Shown: piece by piece, positions 51,668 through 61,166 of the stretch
Layout: each line of letters opens with the position of its first letter
Numbering within the stretch: the stretch's first letter is position 1
Source: Pseudomonas sp. UBA6562
Lineage (GTDB): Bacteria > Pseudomonadota > Gammaproteobacteria > Pseudomonadales > Pseudomonadaceae
Length of the DNA stretch: 64,000 bases
Reading direction: 5' to 3'
NCBI RefSeq assembly: GCF_002434265.1
Contig: NZ_DJJS01000008.1
Location: 355,667-419,666 of the forward strand
Notes under the pieces: generated by a model
What the model was told of the DNA's origin: nothing
Databases searched by the model: none
The model's input: the letters and a program-made list of their open reading frames with translations, nothing else
Translations under genes and position numbers: made by a program

Positions 51668-54298
51668 TCAGACCAAGCGACCGAGCAGCTCTTGAGCCTC
51701 CTTGCGCTGCCCTTCGTCACCGTCCTTGACCACTTCGTCGAGAATGTCGCGCGCGCCTTGGTGGTCACCCATGTCGACATAGGCACGGGCCAGGTCGAGC
51801 TTGGTGGTCACTTCGTCGGTGCCGGAGAAGAAGTCGAAGTCGAGGTCGTCGACCGGATCGGCGGCTTGTACGGCGCCCGTGTCCAGCGGCGGCGACTCGA
51901 GATCCTGGGACAGCTTGTCCAACTCGGCATTGACGTCGTCGACTTCCGAAGCGAAGTTGCGTGCCGCCGGCGAATCGTCGTCCAGCGACAGCGACAGATC
52001 GAAATCGTCGGACAGGTCGGCAACTGGCTCGGTGGCGGCAGCCGGCGTTTGTGCCACGGGCGAAGCATTGGCCAGATCGGTCGAATCGGTATCGCTCAAA
52101 TCGAAGTCGGCAAAATCGTCCACGGCCAGCGGGTCATCGGCGCGTGGCCCCTTATCGGCGACGGGCGCCAAGGCTTCGAGTTGCGCCTGGGCCAATAGGG
52201 TTTCGAAATCGTCATCGGCTTGCGCGTCGGCCTGTGCGGCAGCAGGCACGGCTGCCGCGCCCAGCGCCGGCCCGAAGTCGGCGATCGGCTCGACCTCGTC
52301 CAGGCGAGTGTCGACAGCCGTGGCGCTGCTGGCGGGGGTTGCAGGCTTGTCCAGACTCAGGTCGAAGTCATCGCCTGGTGCTGCGGCGTCTGCGGGATTC
52401 GAATCCCGCGATGCGTCTTGGCCCGGCTCGGTATTGGTTCGAGCCGCCGCGACAGGCGCTTGGGCCGCTGCCGCCTCGGCTTGCTCATGCAGCAGTTGCT
52501 GGACGTACTGCTGGTCCATTTCGGCCGCCAGGGCCGCCGCGCTCAAGCCCGTCGCCAGTGCCAACATGGCCGGGTAGCGCGCTTTCAGGTCGTCGACTTC
52601 GGCGCGGTGGCGCCCGTCTTTGGGCAGCAGTTGCTCCTGACCCGAGAAAGCGTCCTGGTCGCCTTGCCGGGCGTAGACCTCCATCAACACCAGGCGAGCT
52701 TCGCTGCGTCGCGGATAGTACTGCACCAGCGGTTCGAGCAACTGCGCAGCCTGGTTGAGCTGACCGGCCCTGAGGTGCTGGCGTGCCTGGGCGATGGTCT
52801 GGCCCACCGGGTCCGGTTCGGCGGCAGGCGCGGCATCGGCCGATGCTGCGGCAGCCGAAGCCGCCACCACGGCCGGTGACAGCGTGACGGTAGGGGCGTG
52901 GAGCGCATCGTCGTCCAGCGGCATGTCGAAATCGGGATCGCGCGGCCCCTCCTCCTCCAATGCACGCGCCATGCGCAGGTGTTTCTCGGCTTCCTGATCG
53001 GCCTTGCGTTTGCGCAGCAGCAACAGCACCAGCAAGAGCAGCACCAGGAACAGCGAGCCTGCGATCAGCCCGAGCAACAGCGGATTGCCGAGCAATTGGT
53101 CGAGTGTGTCGCCACGGGCCGGCTCCTCGCCCACGGTAGCGGGTTGTTCGGCGGCCGGCGTGGTATCGACTGCGGCCGGCGCCGGTTCGACCACTGGCGC
53201 GATGGGCGCTGGGTCGGCCACCACCGGAGCGACCTGACCGGGTGCCGCAGCCTGTGTTTGCACCGTGGTCTGGGCAGGGTCGACCGCCGGGGCAGCGCCC
53301 TGCGCTTCGAGCCGCGCCAGTTGGTCGTTCTTCAGCGCGATCAGCTTTTCCAACTTGTCCAACTGGCTCTGCAGATCGCCCATGCGGCTTTTGAGTTCTT
53401 CGTTGTCGCGGCGGCTGGTGTCGAGGCTTTCCTGCGCCACGGCCAACTGATCGCTGAGCGCTTCAGTCTTGGCACCGTCAGGCTGGTTGCCCGGCGAGAC
53501 CAGGCGCAGGTTGTCGCCCTGGGCGATGCGCTCTGGCGTCGCCTGGGCCTCGCCGCGGCGGGTAGCGTCCAACTGACGCGCACGCGGTCCCAGGCGACGA
53601 CCTTCACGCCATGCGGCGTACTGCTCGGCCACTTCGGCCACCGCCTCGTTTTGCGGGATGCTCTGGATCTGCTGCCGATCGGGCAGGCGCAACACCTGGC
53701 CGGTCTTGAGCTGGTTGATGTTGTTGCCGATGAACGCGTCGGGGTTCAGCGCCTGGATGGCCACCATGGCCTGCTGGATCGAGCCGCCGTTGCTGTTGCG
53801 CGCGGCGATCTGCCACAAGGTGTCACGGCGCTTGGTGGTGTAGTTGGCTGCCTGGCTCTGCGCCGGCGCGATGGCGGCGTCAGCCTTGGGCCGCTCGGCG
53901 GTGGGTCGGTTCAGCGGCAGGTTGTAGTCGCGCAGCAAGCGGCCTTGAGGCCACATGACCTGAACCAGGAAACGTACCACCGGTGCTGGCAGCGGCTGGG
54001 TCGAAGTCACTCGCACAATGCTGCGGCCATTGGGCGTGATGACCGGCGTGAATACCAGATTCTGCAAGTAATCAGGGTAGGCCACGCCGGCTTTGTTGAA
54101 GTCTTCGGGCGGCGCCAGGGTCGGGACGATTTCGGCGGCCGTGGTATCGCGGACGTCGAGCAACTCGATCTCGGCGTCCAGCGGCTGGTTCTGCGCCGAG
54201 TTCAGGGTCAACTCACCCAGTACCAGGGCGTTGGCCGCACCCGACGACAATGCCGAAGCTGCCGCGATGGCGAGTAACCGTTTGCGAAATCGAAGCAT
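51668..54298 (-). CDS. fimV: FimV/HubP polar hub protein
   Basis: The 876-residue protein has a signal peptide (LLAIAAASALSSGAANA), an N-terminal FimV domain (LGELTLNSAQNQPLDAEIEL), a peptidoglycan-binding LysM (TLWQIAARNS, NINQLKTGQVLRLP), a coiled coil, and one TM near residue 405 (LLGLIAGSLFLVLLLLVLLL). A long acidic cytoplasmic tail ends in a FimV C-terminal TPR-like motif (TKLDLARAYVDMGD). It organises type IV pili and flagella at the cell pole. Confidence 0.94.
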   Translation of the reverse strand: MLRFRKRLLAIAAASALSSGAANALVLGELTLNSAQNQPLDAEIELLDVRDTTAAEIVPTLAPPEDFNKAGVAYPDYLQNLVFTPVITPNGRSIVRVTSTQPLPAPVVRFLVQVMWPQGRLLRDYNLPLNRPTAERPKADAAIAPAQSQAANYTTKRRDTLWQIAARNSNGGSIQQAMVAIQALNPDAFIGNNINQLKTGQVLRLPDRQQIQSIPQNEAVAEVAEQYAAWREGRRLGPRARQLDATRRGEAQATPERIAQGDNLRLVSPGNQPDGAKTEALSDQLAVAQESLDTSRRDNEELKSRMGDLQSQLDKLEKLIALKNDQLARLEAQGAAPAVDPAQTTVQTQAAAPGQVAPVVADPAPIAPVVEPAPAAVDTTPAAEQPATVGEEPARGDTLDQLLGNPLLLGLIAGSLFLVLLLLVLLLLRKRKADQEAEKHLRMARALEEEGPRDPDFDMPLDDDALHAPTVTLSPAVVAASAAAASADAAPAAEPDPVGQTIAQARQHLRAGQLNQAAQLLEPLVQYYPRRSEARLVLMEVYARQGDQDAFSGQEQLLPKDGRHRAEVDDLKARYPAMLALATGLSAAALAAEMDQQYVQQLLHEQAEAAAAQAPVAAARTNTEPGQDASRDSNPADAAAPGDDFDLSLDKPATPASSATAVDTRLDEVEPIADFGPALGAAAVPAAAQADAQADDDFETLLAQAQLEALAPVADKGPRADDPLAVDDFADFDLSDTDSTDLANASPVAQTPAAATEPVADLSDDFDLSLSLDDDSPAARNFASEVDDVNAELDKLSQDLESPPLDTGAVQAADPVDDLDFDFFSGTDEVTTKLDLARAYVDMGDHQGARDILDEVVKDGDEGQRKEAQELLGRLV

Positions 54299-54367
54299 GA
54301 CCCTGTCCTTGTAAGAATCGTCCCGAAACCCGCGCGGTCTCGAGGCAAAATAGCGATCCAGTATCTT

Positions 54368-55372
54368 TTACAGCATGTGTTTAATCAACAATTGCGCCAC
54401 CTGCACGGCATTCAACGCTGCGCCCTTGCGCACGTTGTCCGTGGTCAGCCACAGGTTGAGCTGTTCAGCCTCGTCGATTCCATGGCGTACCCGTCCAACA
54501 TAGACCACGTCTTGCCCCACCGCGTCGCCCACCGGGGTGGGATAGTCGTCGGCTTCGACCCGTTCGATGCTGGTCGCGCCGTCGAGTTCGGCGAGCACGG
54601 CAGGCAAATCGACCGGTCGGCGACTCTGCACGCTGACACTGTAGCTATCGCCGAAGAACACCGGGACTTGAATGCAGGTGACCGATATCTTCAGTGATGG
54701 CAGGCCGAGCAGCACGCGCAGCTCACTGACCAAGCGCTGCTCGAGCACGGTATGGCCCTGCCCGTCTTCGGTGCCGACGCGCGCCAGTACGTTGAAAGCC
54801 ACTTGCCGGTCGAAGAACTTCGGCTCCAGTGGGCGGGCATTGAGCAGTTCGGCCGTTTGCCGCGCCAGCTCGTTGACCGCCTCGCGGCCTTGGGCCGACA
54901 CCGCCACGCACGCCGTAACTTGCAGGCGCTCGATATCCAGTTGCTGCCTGAGCGGGGCCAAGGCTACGGCCAGGGCCACGGCCGCGGCGCTGGGGCTGGT
55001 GATCCACGCCGGCTGGGGCATTTCGGCCAGCACCTGTGCATTGGCTTCGGGCACCACGGGCACGGCATCGGTCAGCGCGCCGGACAGGTCGATCACCGCA
55101 CAACCCGCCTGCCGAGCCTTGTCGGCGAAGCTGCGGCTCACGGCCGCGCCAGCGGCGAAGAACACCAGGCGCACCTGGCTGAAGTCGAAACTGTCGACCT
55201 CGCGCACGCGCAGCTTCTTGCCGGCGAACATCACACTGCTACCGGCCGACTCCATGCTGGCCAGTAAATGCAGCGTCGCGACCGGAAAGGCCAGCTCTTC
55301 GAGAATTTGTACAAGGGTTTCACCGACGCTGCCGGTGGCGCCGACGACGGCAATGTTGAAAGCGGGGTTCAT
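54368..55372 (-). CDS. usg: Asd paralog (USG-1 homolog) without catalytic residues
   Basis: The 334-residue protein is clearly related to aspartate-semialdehyde dehydrogenase (VVGATGSVGETLV, DDYPTPVGDAVGQDVVYVGR, NLWLTTDNVRKGAALNAVQ). The active-site PNCST segment is SPSAA here (Ser ~128), and the catalytic His position in VPVFFGDS is Asp (~241). It is therefore almost surely not a dehydrogenase. E. coli usg holds the same place upstream of truA. Function unknown. Confidence 0.85.
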   Translation of the reverse strand: MNPAFNIAVVGATGSVGETLVQILEELAFPVATLHLLASMESAGSSVMFAGKKLRVREVDSFDFSQVRLVFFAAGAAVSRSFADKARQAGCAVIDLSGALTDAVPVVPEANAQVLAEMPQPAWITSPSAAAVALAVALAPLRQQLDIERLQVTACVAVSAQGREAVNELARQTAELLNARPLEPKFFDRQVAFNVLARVGTEDGQGHTVLEQRLVSELRVLLGLPSLKISVTCIQVPVFFGDSYSVSVQSRRPVDLPAVLAELDGATSIERVEADDYPTPVGDAVGQDVVYVGRVRHGIDEAEQLNLWLTTDNVRKGAALNAVQVAQLLIKHML

Positions 55373-55477
55373 GCAGGCCTGGCCTCTGGCGAAACGGGAG
55401 CGGCACTGTACCCGCATTGGCCAAGCCTAGCCAAGGCAAGGCCCCGCCCTGTGACGCGACCCGGCGCCGGCCATAAC

Positions 55478-55516
55478 GAAAAAGCCCGCTCTGGCGCTGG
55501 CCAGAACGGGCTTTCC
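55478..55516. terminator. Bidirectional terminator after asd
   Basis: AAAGCCCG..TCTGG (from 55481) pairs with CCAGA..CGGGCTTT (to 55514), flanked by A-run and T-run. It lies 20 bases beyond the asd stop and upstream of usg. Confidence 0.8.
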
Positions 55517-55537
55517 CTACGACGCGAAGCGGTTCGA

Positions 55538-56650
55538 TCAACGCTCCAGCAGGATACGCAGCATGCGCCGCAGTGGCTCGGCGGCACCCCACAGCAGTTG
55601 GTCGCCTACGGTGAAGGCGCCCAGGTAATGCGAACCCATGTTCAGTTTGCGCAAGCGCCCTACCGGGACGTTCAGCGTGCCGGTGACCTGAGTCGGCGAA
55701 AGCTCCTGCATGCTGATGTCGCGGTGGTTGGGCACCAGCTTCACCCAGGGGTTGTGCTGGCTGATCATGCCTTCGATATCGGCCAGCGGCACGTCCTTGT
55801 TCAGCTTGATGGTCAAGGCCTGGCTGTGGCAACGCATGGCGCCGATGCGCACACAGATTCCGTCCACCGGGATCGGGTTCTTGAAACGACCCAGGATCTT
55901 GTTGGTTTCGGCCTGGGCTTTCCATTCCTCGCGGCTCTGCCCGTTGGGCAGCTCCTTGTCGATCCAGGGGATCAGGCTGCCGGCGAGCGGCACACCGAAG
56001 TTTTCCGTTGGATAGGCATCGCTACGCATCGCTTCGGCGACCTTGCGGTCGATGTCGAGGATGGCGCTGGCCGGATTGGCCAGGTCGTCGGCGACCGTGG
56101 CGTGGGTCGAGCCCATCTGCCGGATCAGCTCGCGCATGTTCTGCGCGCCAGCGCCGGAGGCCGCCTGGTAGGTCATGGCGGTCATCCACTCGACCAGCCC
56201 TGCTTCGAACAGGCCACCCAGGCCCATCAGCATCAGGCTGACGGTGCAGTTGCCACCGATGTAGTTCTTGGTGCCGATGTCGAGCTGGTGGTCGATGACC
56301 TTGCGGTTGACCGGGTCGAGCACGATCACCGCGTCATCCTGCATGCGCAGCGACGAGGCGGCATCGATCCAGTAACCCTGCCAGCCGGCTTCACGCAGCT
56401 TGGGGAACACTTCGTTGGTGTAGTCGCCGCCCTGGCAGGTCAGAATGACGTCGAGGGTCTTGAGCTCGTCGATGCTGTAGGCATCCTTGAGCGGGGCGGT
56501 TTCCTTGCCGACGTTGGGGCTTTGGCCACCCACGTTGGAAGTGGTGAAGAAGACCGGTTCGATCAGATCGAAATCCTGTTCTTCGAGCATCCGCTGCATG
56601 AGCACGGAACCGACCATTCCACGCCAACCGATCAGACCAACACGTTTCAT
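55538..56650 (-). CDS. asd: Aspartate-semialdehyde dehydrogenase
   Basis: The 370-residue enzyme makes aspartate semialdehyde for lysine, diaminopimelate, threonine and methionine synthesis. It is the E. coli type: NADP loop GLIGWRGMVGSVL, catalytic Cys in GGNCTVSLMLM and His in RCHSQALTIKL. The active enzyme sits beside its inactive paralog. Confidence 0.97.
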   Translation of the reverse strand: MKRVGLIGWRGMVGSVLMQRMLEEQDFDLIEPVFFTTSNVGGQSPNVGKETAPLKDAYSIDELKTLDVILTCQGGDYTNEVFPKLREAGWQGYWIDAASSLRMQDDAVIVLDPVNRKVIDHQLDIGTKNYIGGNCTVSLMLMGLGGLFEAGLVEWMTAMTYQAASGAGAQNMRELIRQMGSTHATVADDLANPASAILDIDRKVAEAMRSDAYPTENFGVPLAGSLIPWIDKELPNGQSREEWKAQAETNKILGRFKNPIPVDGICVRIGAMRCHSQALTIKLNKDVPLADIEGMISQHNPWVKLVPNHRDISMQELSPTQVTGTLNVPVGRLRKLNMGSHYLGAFTVGDQLLWGAAEPLRRMLRILLER

Positions 56651-56714
56651 CGCAACTACACCTTTGCTAAAAGTGGGCCGCCACCGACAGGGAAGAGGTG
56701 GCGGGCCAGAGAGA

Positions 56715-57797
56715 TTACAGATTCCGCAGGGCCGCGACTACTGCATCGCCCATTTCTCGGGTGCCAACCTTGCGGCTGCCTTCGGAGAAGATGTCGCCGG
56801 TGCGCAGCCCCTGGTCCAGCACCTGGCTGACGGCCTGTTCGATGGCGTCGGCGGCCTGGGTCTGCTCGAAGCTGTAACGCAGCATCATCGATACCGACAG
56901 GATGGTCGCCAGTGGGTTGGCGATACCCTGGCCGGCGATGTCCGGTGCCGAGCCATGGCAGGGTTCGTACATGCCCTTGTTGTGGGCGTCGAGCGAGGCC
57001 GAGGGCAGCATGCCGATGGAGCCGGTGAGCATCGAGGCTTCGTCGGAAAGGATGTCGCCGAACATGTTGTCGGTGACCATCACGTCGAACTGCTTGGGCG
57101 CGCGCACCAGTTGCATGGCGGCGTTATCGACGTACATGTGGCTGAGTTCGACATCCGGGTAGTCCTTGGCCACCTCCTCCACCACTTCGCGCCACAGTTG
57201 GCTGGAAGCCAGGACGTTGGCCTTGTCGACCGAGCACAGCTTCTTGCCGCGCACGCGGGCCATGTCGAAGCCGACGCGGGCGATGCGGCGGATCTCGCCT
57301 TCACTGTATGGCAGGGTGTCGTAGGCCTGGCGTTCGCCGCCTTCGAGCTCGCGCTGGCCGCGCGGCGCGCCGAAGTAGATGCCGCCGGTGAGCTCGCGCA
57401 CGATGAGGATGTCGAGCCCCGAAACGATCTCGGGCTTGAGCGACGAAGCGTCGGCCAGTTGCGGATAGAGGATCGCCGGGCGCAGGTTGGCGAACAGACC
57501 GAGCTGCGCACGGATCTTCAGCAGACCGCGCTCGGGGCGGATGTCACGCTCGATCTTGTCCCATTTCGGCCCGCCGACCGCGCCCAGCAACACCGCATCG
57601 GCTTGACGCGCCCGCTCCAAGGTTTCGTCGGCCAGCGGCACGCCGTGCTTGTCGATGGCCGCGCCACCGATGACGTCGTGCTCGAGGGCGAAGCCCAGCT
57701 GGAATTTGTCATTGGCGACGTCCAGCACCTTGACGGCCTCGGCCATGATTTCCGGGCCGATGCCATCACCTGGGAGAATCAGAATCTGCTTGCTCAT
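56715..57797 (-). CDS. leuB: 3-isopropylmalate dehydrogenase
   Basis: The 360-residue enzyme catalyses the third step of leucine synthesis. Motifs ILPGDGIGPEI, RELTGGIYFG, VTDNMFGDILSDEAS and HGSAPDIAGQGIANP are typical. The ATG at 57797 follows GAGGAACGC; a longer frame upstream lacks family similarity. Confidence 0.97.
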   Translation of the reverse strand: MSKQILILPGDGIGPEIMAEAVKVLDVANDKFQLGFALEHDVIGGAAIDKHGVPLADETLERARQADAVLLGAVGGPKWDKIERDIRPERGLLKIRAQLGLFANLRPAILYPQLADASSLKPEIVSGLDILIVRELTGGIYFGAPRGQRELEGGERQAYDTLPYSEGEIRRIARVGFDMARVRGKKLCSVDKANVLASSQLWREVVEEVAKDYPDVELSHMYVDNAAMQLVRAPKQFDVMVTDNMFGDILSDEASMLTGSIGMLPSASLDAHNKGMYEPCHGSAPDIAGQGIANPLATILSVSMMLRYSFEQTQAADAIEQAVSQVLDQGLRTGDIFSEGSRKVGTREMGDAVVAALRNL

Positions 57798-57867
57798 GCG
57801 TTCCTCTATGCCTTGGATCGGGGCGGCGCAGGTGGCCGCGCCGAAAAAACCTGATGTTGCGTGGCTG

Positions 57868-57894
57868 CCGCCCAGCACTTCAAGTGCTGGGCGG
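57868..57894. promoter_or_regulatory. Near-perfect 27-bp palindrome between leuD and leuB
   Basis: CCGCCCAGCACTT and AAGTGCTGGGCGG are exact complements around a single C. It lies in the 223-base gap between leuD and leuB. It may terminate leuCD, act as an operator or be an RNA processing site; no T-run follows on the minus strand. Confidence 0.55.
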
Positions 57895-58020
57895 ATCATC
57901 GCCGTTAATCTGCTGATACTGCCGTAGCGCCGGACCCAACGCACGCAATGCTTGGGCCGGGGCATGGCGTGACGCCTGGCTGTGGTACACGTCAGGTGTG
58001 TTCCCGCAGCCTTGTGAACT

Positions 58021-58665
58021 TCATGCGTCGCGGAACAGCCAAGGCTGGCTGGCGCGGTGTTCGCGCTCGAAAGCCTTGATCGACTCGCTTTCCTGCAAGG
58101 TCAGGCCGATGTCGTCCAGGCCGTTGAGCAGGCAGTGCTTGCGGAAGGCGTCGATCTCGAAATGCAACACTTTGCCATCGGGACGGGTTACGGCCTGAGC
58201 CTGCAGGTCGACCACCAATTGATAGCCAGGGGTGGCCTCGACTTGCTTGAACAGCTCATCGACCTCCTCGTCGCTGAGGATGATCGGCAACAGGCCATTC
58301 TTGAAGCTGTTGTTGTAGAAGATGTCGGCGAAGCTCGGCGCGATCACGCTGCGGAAACCGTATTCGTCCAACGCCCAAGGCGCGTGCTCGCGGCTGGAAC
58401 CGCAGCCGAAGTTCTCGCGCGCGAGCAAGACGCTGGCGCCTTGGTAGCGTGCGTGGTTGAGAACGAACTCGGTGTTCAACGGGCGCTTGCTGTTGTCTTG
58501 GTAAGGCTGGCCCACGTCGAGGTAGCGCCACTCGTCGAACAGGTTCGGACCAAACCCGGTGCGCTTGATCGACTTGAGAAACTGCTTGGGGATGATCTGG
58601 TCGGTGTCGACGTTGGCGCGGTCCAAGGGCGCGACCAAACCGGTGTGCTGGGTAAAGGCTTTCAT
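58021..58665 (-). CDS. leuD: 3-isopropylmalate dehydratase small subunit
   Basis: The 214-residue small subunit joins LeuC to form isopropylmalate isomerase. It begins MKAFTQHTGLVAPLDRANVD and has the substrate loop NFGCGSSREHAPWAL. The ATG overlaps the leuC stop (ATGA). Confidence 0.97.
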   Translation of the reverse strand: MKAFTQHTGLVAPLDRANVDTDQIIPKQFLKSIKRTGFGPNLFDEWRYLDVGQPYQDNSKRPLNTEFVLNHARYQGASVLLARENFGCGSSREHAPWALDEYGFRSVIAPSFADIFYNNSFKNGLLPIILSDEEVDELFKQVEATPGYQLVVDLQAQAVTRPDGKVLHFEIDAFRKHCLLNGLDDIGLTLQESESIKAFEREHRASQPWLFRDA

Positions 58666-60095
58666 GCTGCGCTCCCTTGGATCAACTCGCGGACATCGAT
58701 GAAGTGGCCGGTCACGGCCGCAGCGGCGGCCATCGCCGGGCTGACCAGATGGGTACGGCCACCGGCGCCCTGCCGGCCTTCGAAGTTGCGGTTGGAGGTG
58801 GACGCGCAATGCTCGCCACTTTCCAGGCGGTCCGGGTTCATCGCCAGGCACATCGAGCAACCTGGCTCACGCCATTCGAAGCCCGCTTCGACGAAGATCT
58901 TGTCCAGCCCTTCGCGCTCGGCCTGGGCCTTGACCAGGCCCGAGCCTGGCACCACCAACGCCTGCTTGACGTTGGCGGCCACTTTGCGCCCCTTGGCGAT
59001 GGCCGCAGCAGCACGCAGGTCTTCGATGCGCGAGTTGGTGCATGAGCCGATGAACACGCGATCGAGCTTGATGTCAGTGATCGCCTGGTTGGCGCTCAGG
59101 CCCATGTAGCGCAGCGCGCGCTCGATGGAACCGCGCTTGACCAGATCGGGCTCGGCGGCAGGGTCCGGCACGCGTTGGTCGACGGCCAGGACCATCTCCG
59201 GCGAGGTGCCCCAGCTGACCTGCGGTTTGATCTGCGTGGCGTCCAGTTCGACCACGGTGTCGAACACGGCGTCGGCGTCGGACACCAGGCCCTTCCAGGC
59301 GGCAACGGCCAACGGCCACTGCTCGCCCTTGGGCGCATAGGGGCGGCCTTCGACATAGTCGACGGTGGTGTCGTCGACGGCGACCAGGCCAACCCGGGCA
59401 CCGGCTTCGATCGACATGTTGCAGATGGTCATGCGCCCTTCCATCGACAGATCGCGGATGGCGCTGCCGGCGAACTCCATGGCGTGACCGTTGCCGCCCG
59501 CCGTGCCGATCTCGCCGATCACGGCGAGCACGATGTCCTTGGCGGTGACGCCGACCGGCAACTGGCCTTCGACGCGCACCAGCATGTTTTTCATTTTCTT
59601 GGCCACCAGGCACTGGGTGGCCAGCACGTGCTCGACTTCGGAGGTGCCGATACCGTGGGCCAGCGCGCCGAAGGCGCCATGGGTGGAGGTGTGCGAGTCG
59701 CCGCAGACCACGGTCATGCCGGGCAAGGTGGCGCCCTGTTCGGGGCTGATGACGTGGACGATGCCTTGGCGCTCATCGTTCATCTTGAATTCGACGATGC
59801 CGTATTCGTCGCAGTTCTCATCGAGAGTCTGCACTTGCAGACGCGAGACCTGATCGGCGATGGCCGCGATGCCGCCCTTGCGCTCTGGCGTGGTCGGCAC
59901 GTTGTGGTCGGGCGTGGCGATGTTGGCATCGATGCGCCAGGGTTGGCGCTTGGCCAGGCGCAGGCCCTCGAAGGCCTGGGGCGAAGTCACTTCATGGATG
60001 ATGTGGCGATCGATGTAGATCAGCGACGAACCATCGTCACGGCGCTTGACCTCATGTGCTTCCCAGAGCTTGTCGTAGAGCGTTTTGCCAGCCAT
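58662..60095 (-). CDS. leuC: 3-isopropylmalate dehydratase large subunit
   Basis: The 477-residue aconitase-like subunit carries the 4Fe-4S ligands in FIGSCTNSR and PGCSMC, and the VCGDSHTSTHGAFG loop. The ATG at 60095 (MAGKTLYDKLWEAH) follows GAGGAAC; an ATG 15 bases upstream is less likely. A LysR gene is divergent from it. Confidence 0.97.
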   Translation of the reverse strand: MAGKTLYDKLWEAHEVKRRDDGSSLIYIDRHIIHEVTSPQAFEGLRLAKRQPWRIDANIATPDHNVPTTPERKGGIAAIADQVSRLQVQTLDENCDEYGIVEFKMNDERQGIVHVISPEQGATLPGMTVVCGDSHTSTHGAFGALAHGIGTSEVEHVLATQCLVAKKMKNMLVRVEGQLPVGVTAKDIVLAVIGEIGTAGGNGHAMEFAGSAIRDLSMEGRMTICNMSIEAGARVGLVAVDDTTVDYVEGRPYAPKGEQWPLAVAAWKGLVSDADAVFDTVVELDATQIKPQVSWGTSPEMVLAVDQRVPDPAAEPDLVKRGSIERALRYMGLSANQAITDIKLDRVFIGSCTNSRIEDLRAAAAIAKGRKVAANVKQALVVPGSGLVKAQAEREGLDKIFVEAGFEWREPGCSMCLAMNPDRLESGEHCASTSNRNFEGRQGAGGRTHLVSPAMAAAAAVTGHFIDVRELIQGSAA

Positions 60096-60170
60096 CGGAC
60101 TGTTCCTCATCAGCGTCTTTCTATGCCAAAGACCACTTGGCTTGTATGGGCGAATGCTATGGGGTTACAT

Positions 60171-60187
60171 TGAATAACTCAAATTCA
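60171..60187. promoter_or_regulatory. Candidate LysR-type operator
   Basis: TGAAT-AACTCAA-ATTCA lies in the AT-rich 134-base gap between leuC and the LysR gene. LysR regulators usually bind such interrupted palindromes. Binding is inferred. Confidence 0.45.
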
Positions 60188-60229
60188 TATTTTTCATACT
60201 TTGCATAACCGTAAGGAATCCCATTCATC

Positions 60230-61108
60230 ATGGACCTGGCCAACCTCAGCGCCTTCATCGCCGTCGCCGAGTGCAGCAGTTTTTCCGGTGCCGGCGAGCG
60301 CCTGCACCTGACCCAGCCGGCGATCAGCAAACGCATTGCCGGCCTGGAGCAGCAGCTCGACGTGCGCCTGTTCGACCGCCTCGGCCGAGAGGTGAACCTG
60401 ACCGAGGCCGGCCGTGCACTGCTGCCGCGGGCCTATCAGATTCTCAATGTGCTCGACGATACACGACGCGCATTGACCAATCTGACCGGCGAAGTCGGGG
60501 GTCGCCTGACCCTCGCCACCAGCCATCACATCGGCCTGCATCGCCTCCCCCCGCTGCTGCGCACTTTCACCCGTCAGTACCCGGAAGTGGCACTGGACAT
60601 TCAGTTCATGGATTCGGAAGCGGCCTACGATGAAATTCTCCATGGTCGCGCCGAGGTCGCCGTCATCACCCTGGCCCCCGAGCCCCACCCATTGGTGCGT
60701 GCCGTACCGGTCTGGACCGATGCCCTGGATTTCGTAGCCGCGCCCGAACATCCTTTGGCGCGCGGCAGAGGGGTCACACTGGCCGAGGTCGCGGCCCATT
60801 CGGCCGTATTTCCCGGCGGCAACACCTTTACCCACCACATCGTGCAGCGCCTGTTCGAAAGCCAGGGTTTGGCGCCGAACATCGCAATGAGCACCAACTA
60901 CCTGGAAACCATCAAGATGATGGTGTCGATCGGCTTGGCCTGGAGCGTGTTGCCGCGCACCATGCTCGACGAGCAAGTTGCCTCCATCGCCTTGGACGGC
61001 GTGCAGTTGTCGCGTCGGCTGGGCTACATCCAGCACACCGAACGAACGCTATCCAACGCGGCCAAAGCCTTCATGGCGCTGCTCGACAGCTCTGCCGACC
61101 TGGCCTGA
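60230..61108 (+). CDS. LysR family transcriptional regulator
   Basis: The 292-residue protein has an N-terminal winged helix (AVAECSSFSGAGERLHLTQP, AISKRIAGLEQQL) and a substrate-binding domain. It is divergent from leuCD and probably controls them, as LysR neighbours of leuC do in Pseudomonas. The inducer is not known from sequence. Confidence 0.93.
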   Translation: MDLANLSAFIAVAECSSFSGAGERLHLTQPAISKRIAGLEQQLDVRLFDRLGREVNLTEAGRALLPRAYQILNVLDDTRRALTNLTGEVGGRLTLATSHHIGLHRLPPLLRTFTRQYPEVALDIQFMDSEAAYDEILHGRAEVAVITLAPEPHPLVRAVPVWTDALDFVAAPEHPLARGRGVTLAEVAAHSAVFPGGNTFTHHIVQRLFESQGLAPNIAMSTNYLETIKMMVSIGLAWSVLPRTMLDEQVASIALDGVQLSRRLGYIQHTERTLSNAAKAFMALLDSSADLA

Positions 61109-61166
61109 GCGTCTGCCAGAACGCCATTCACCGCCAGGGATGCCGCTTGCCCAAGGTCTGCTACCG

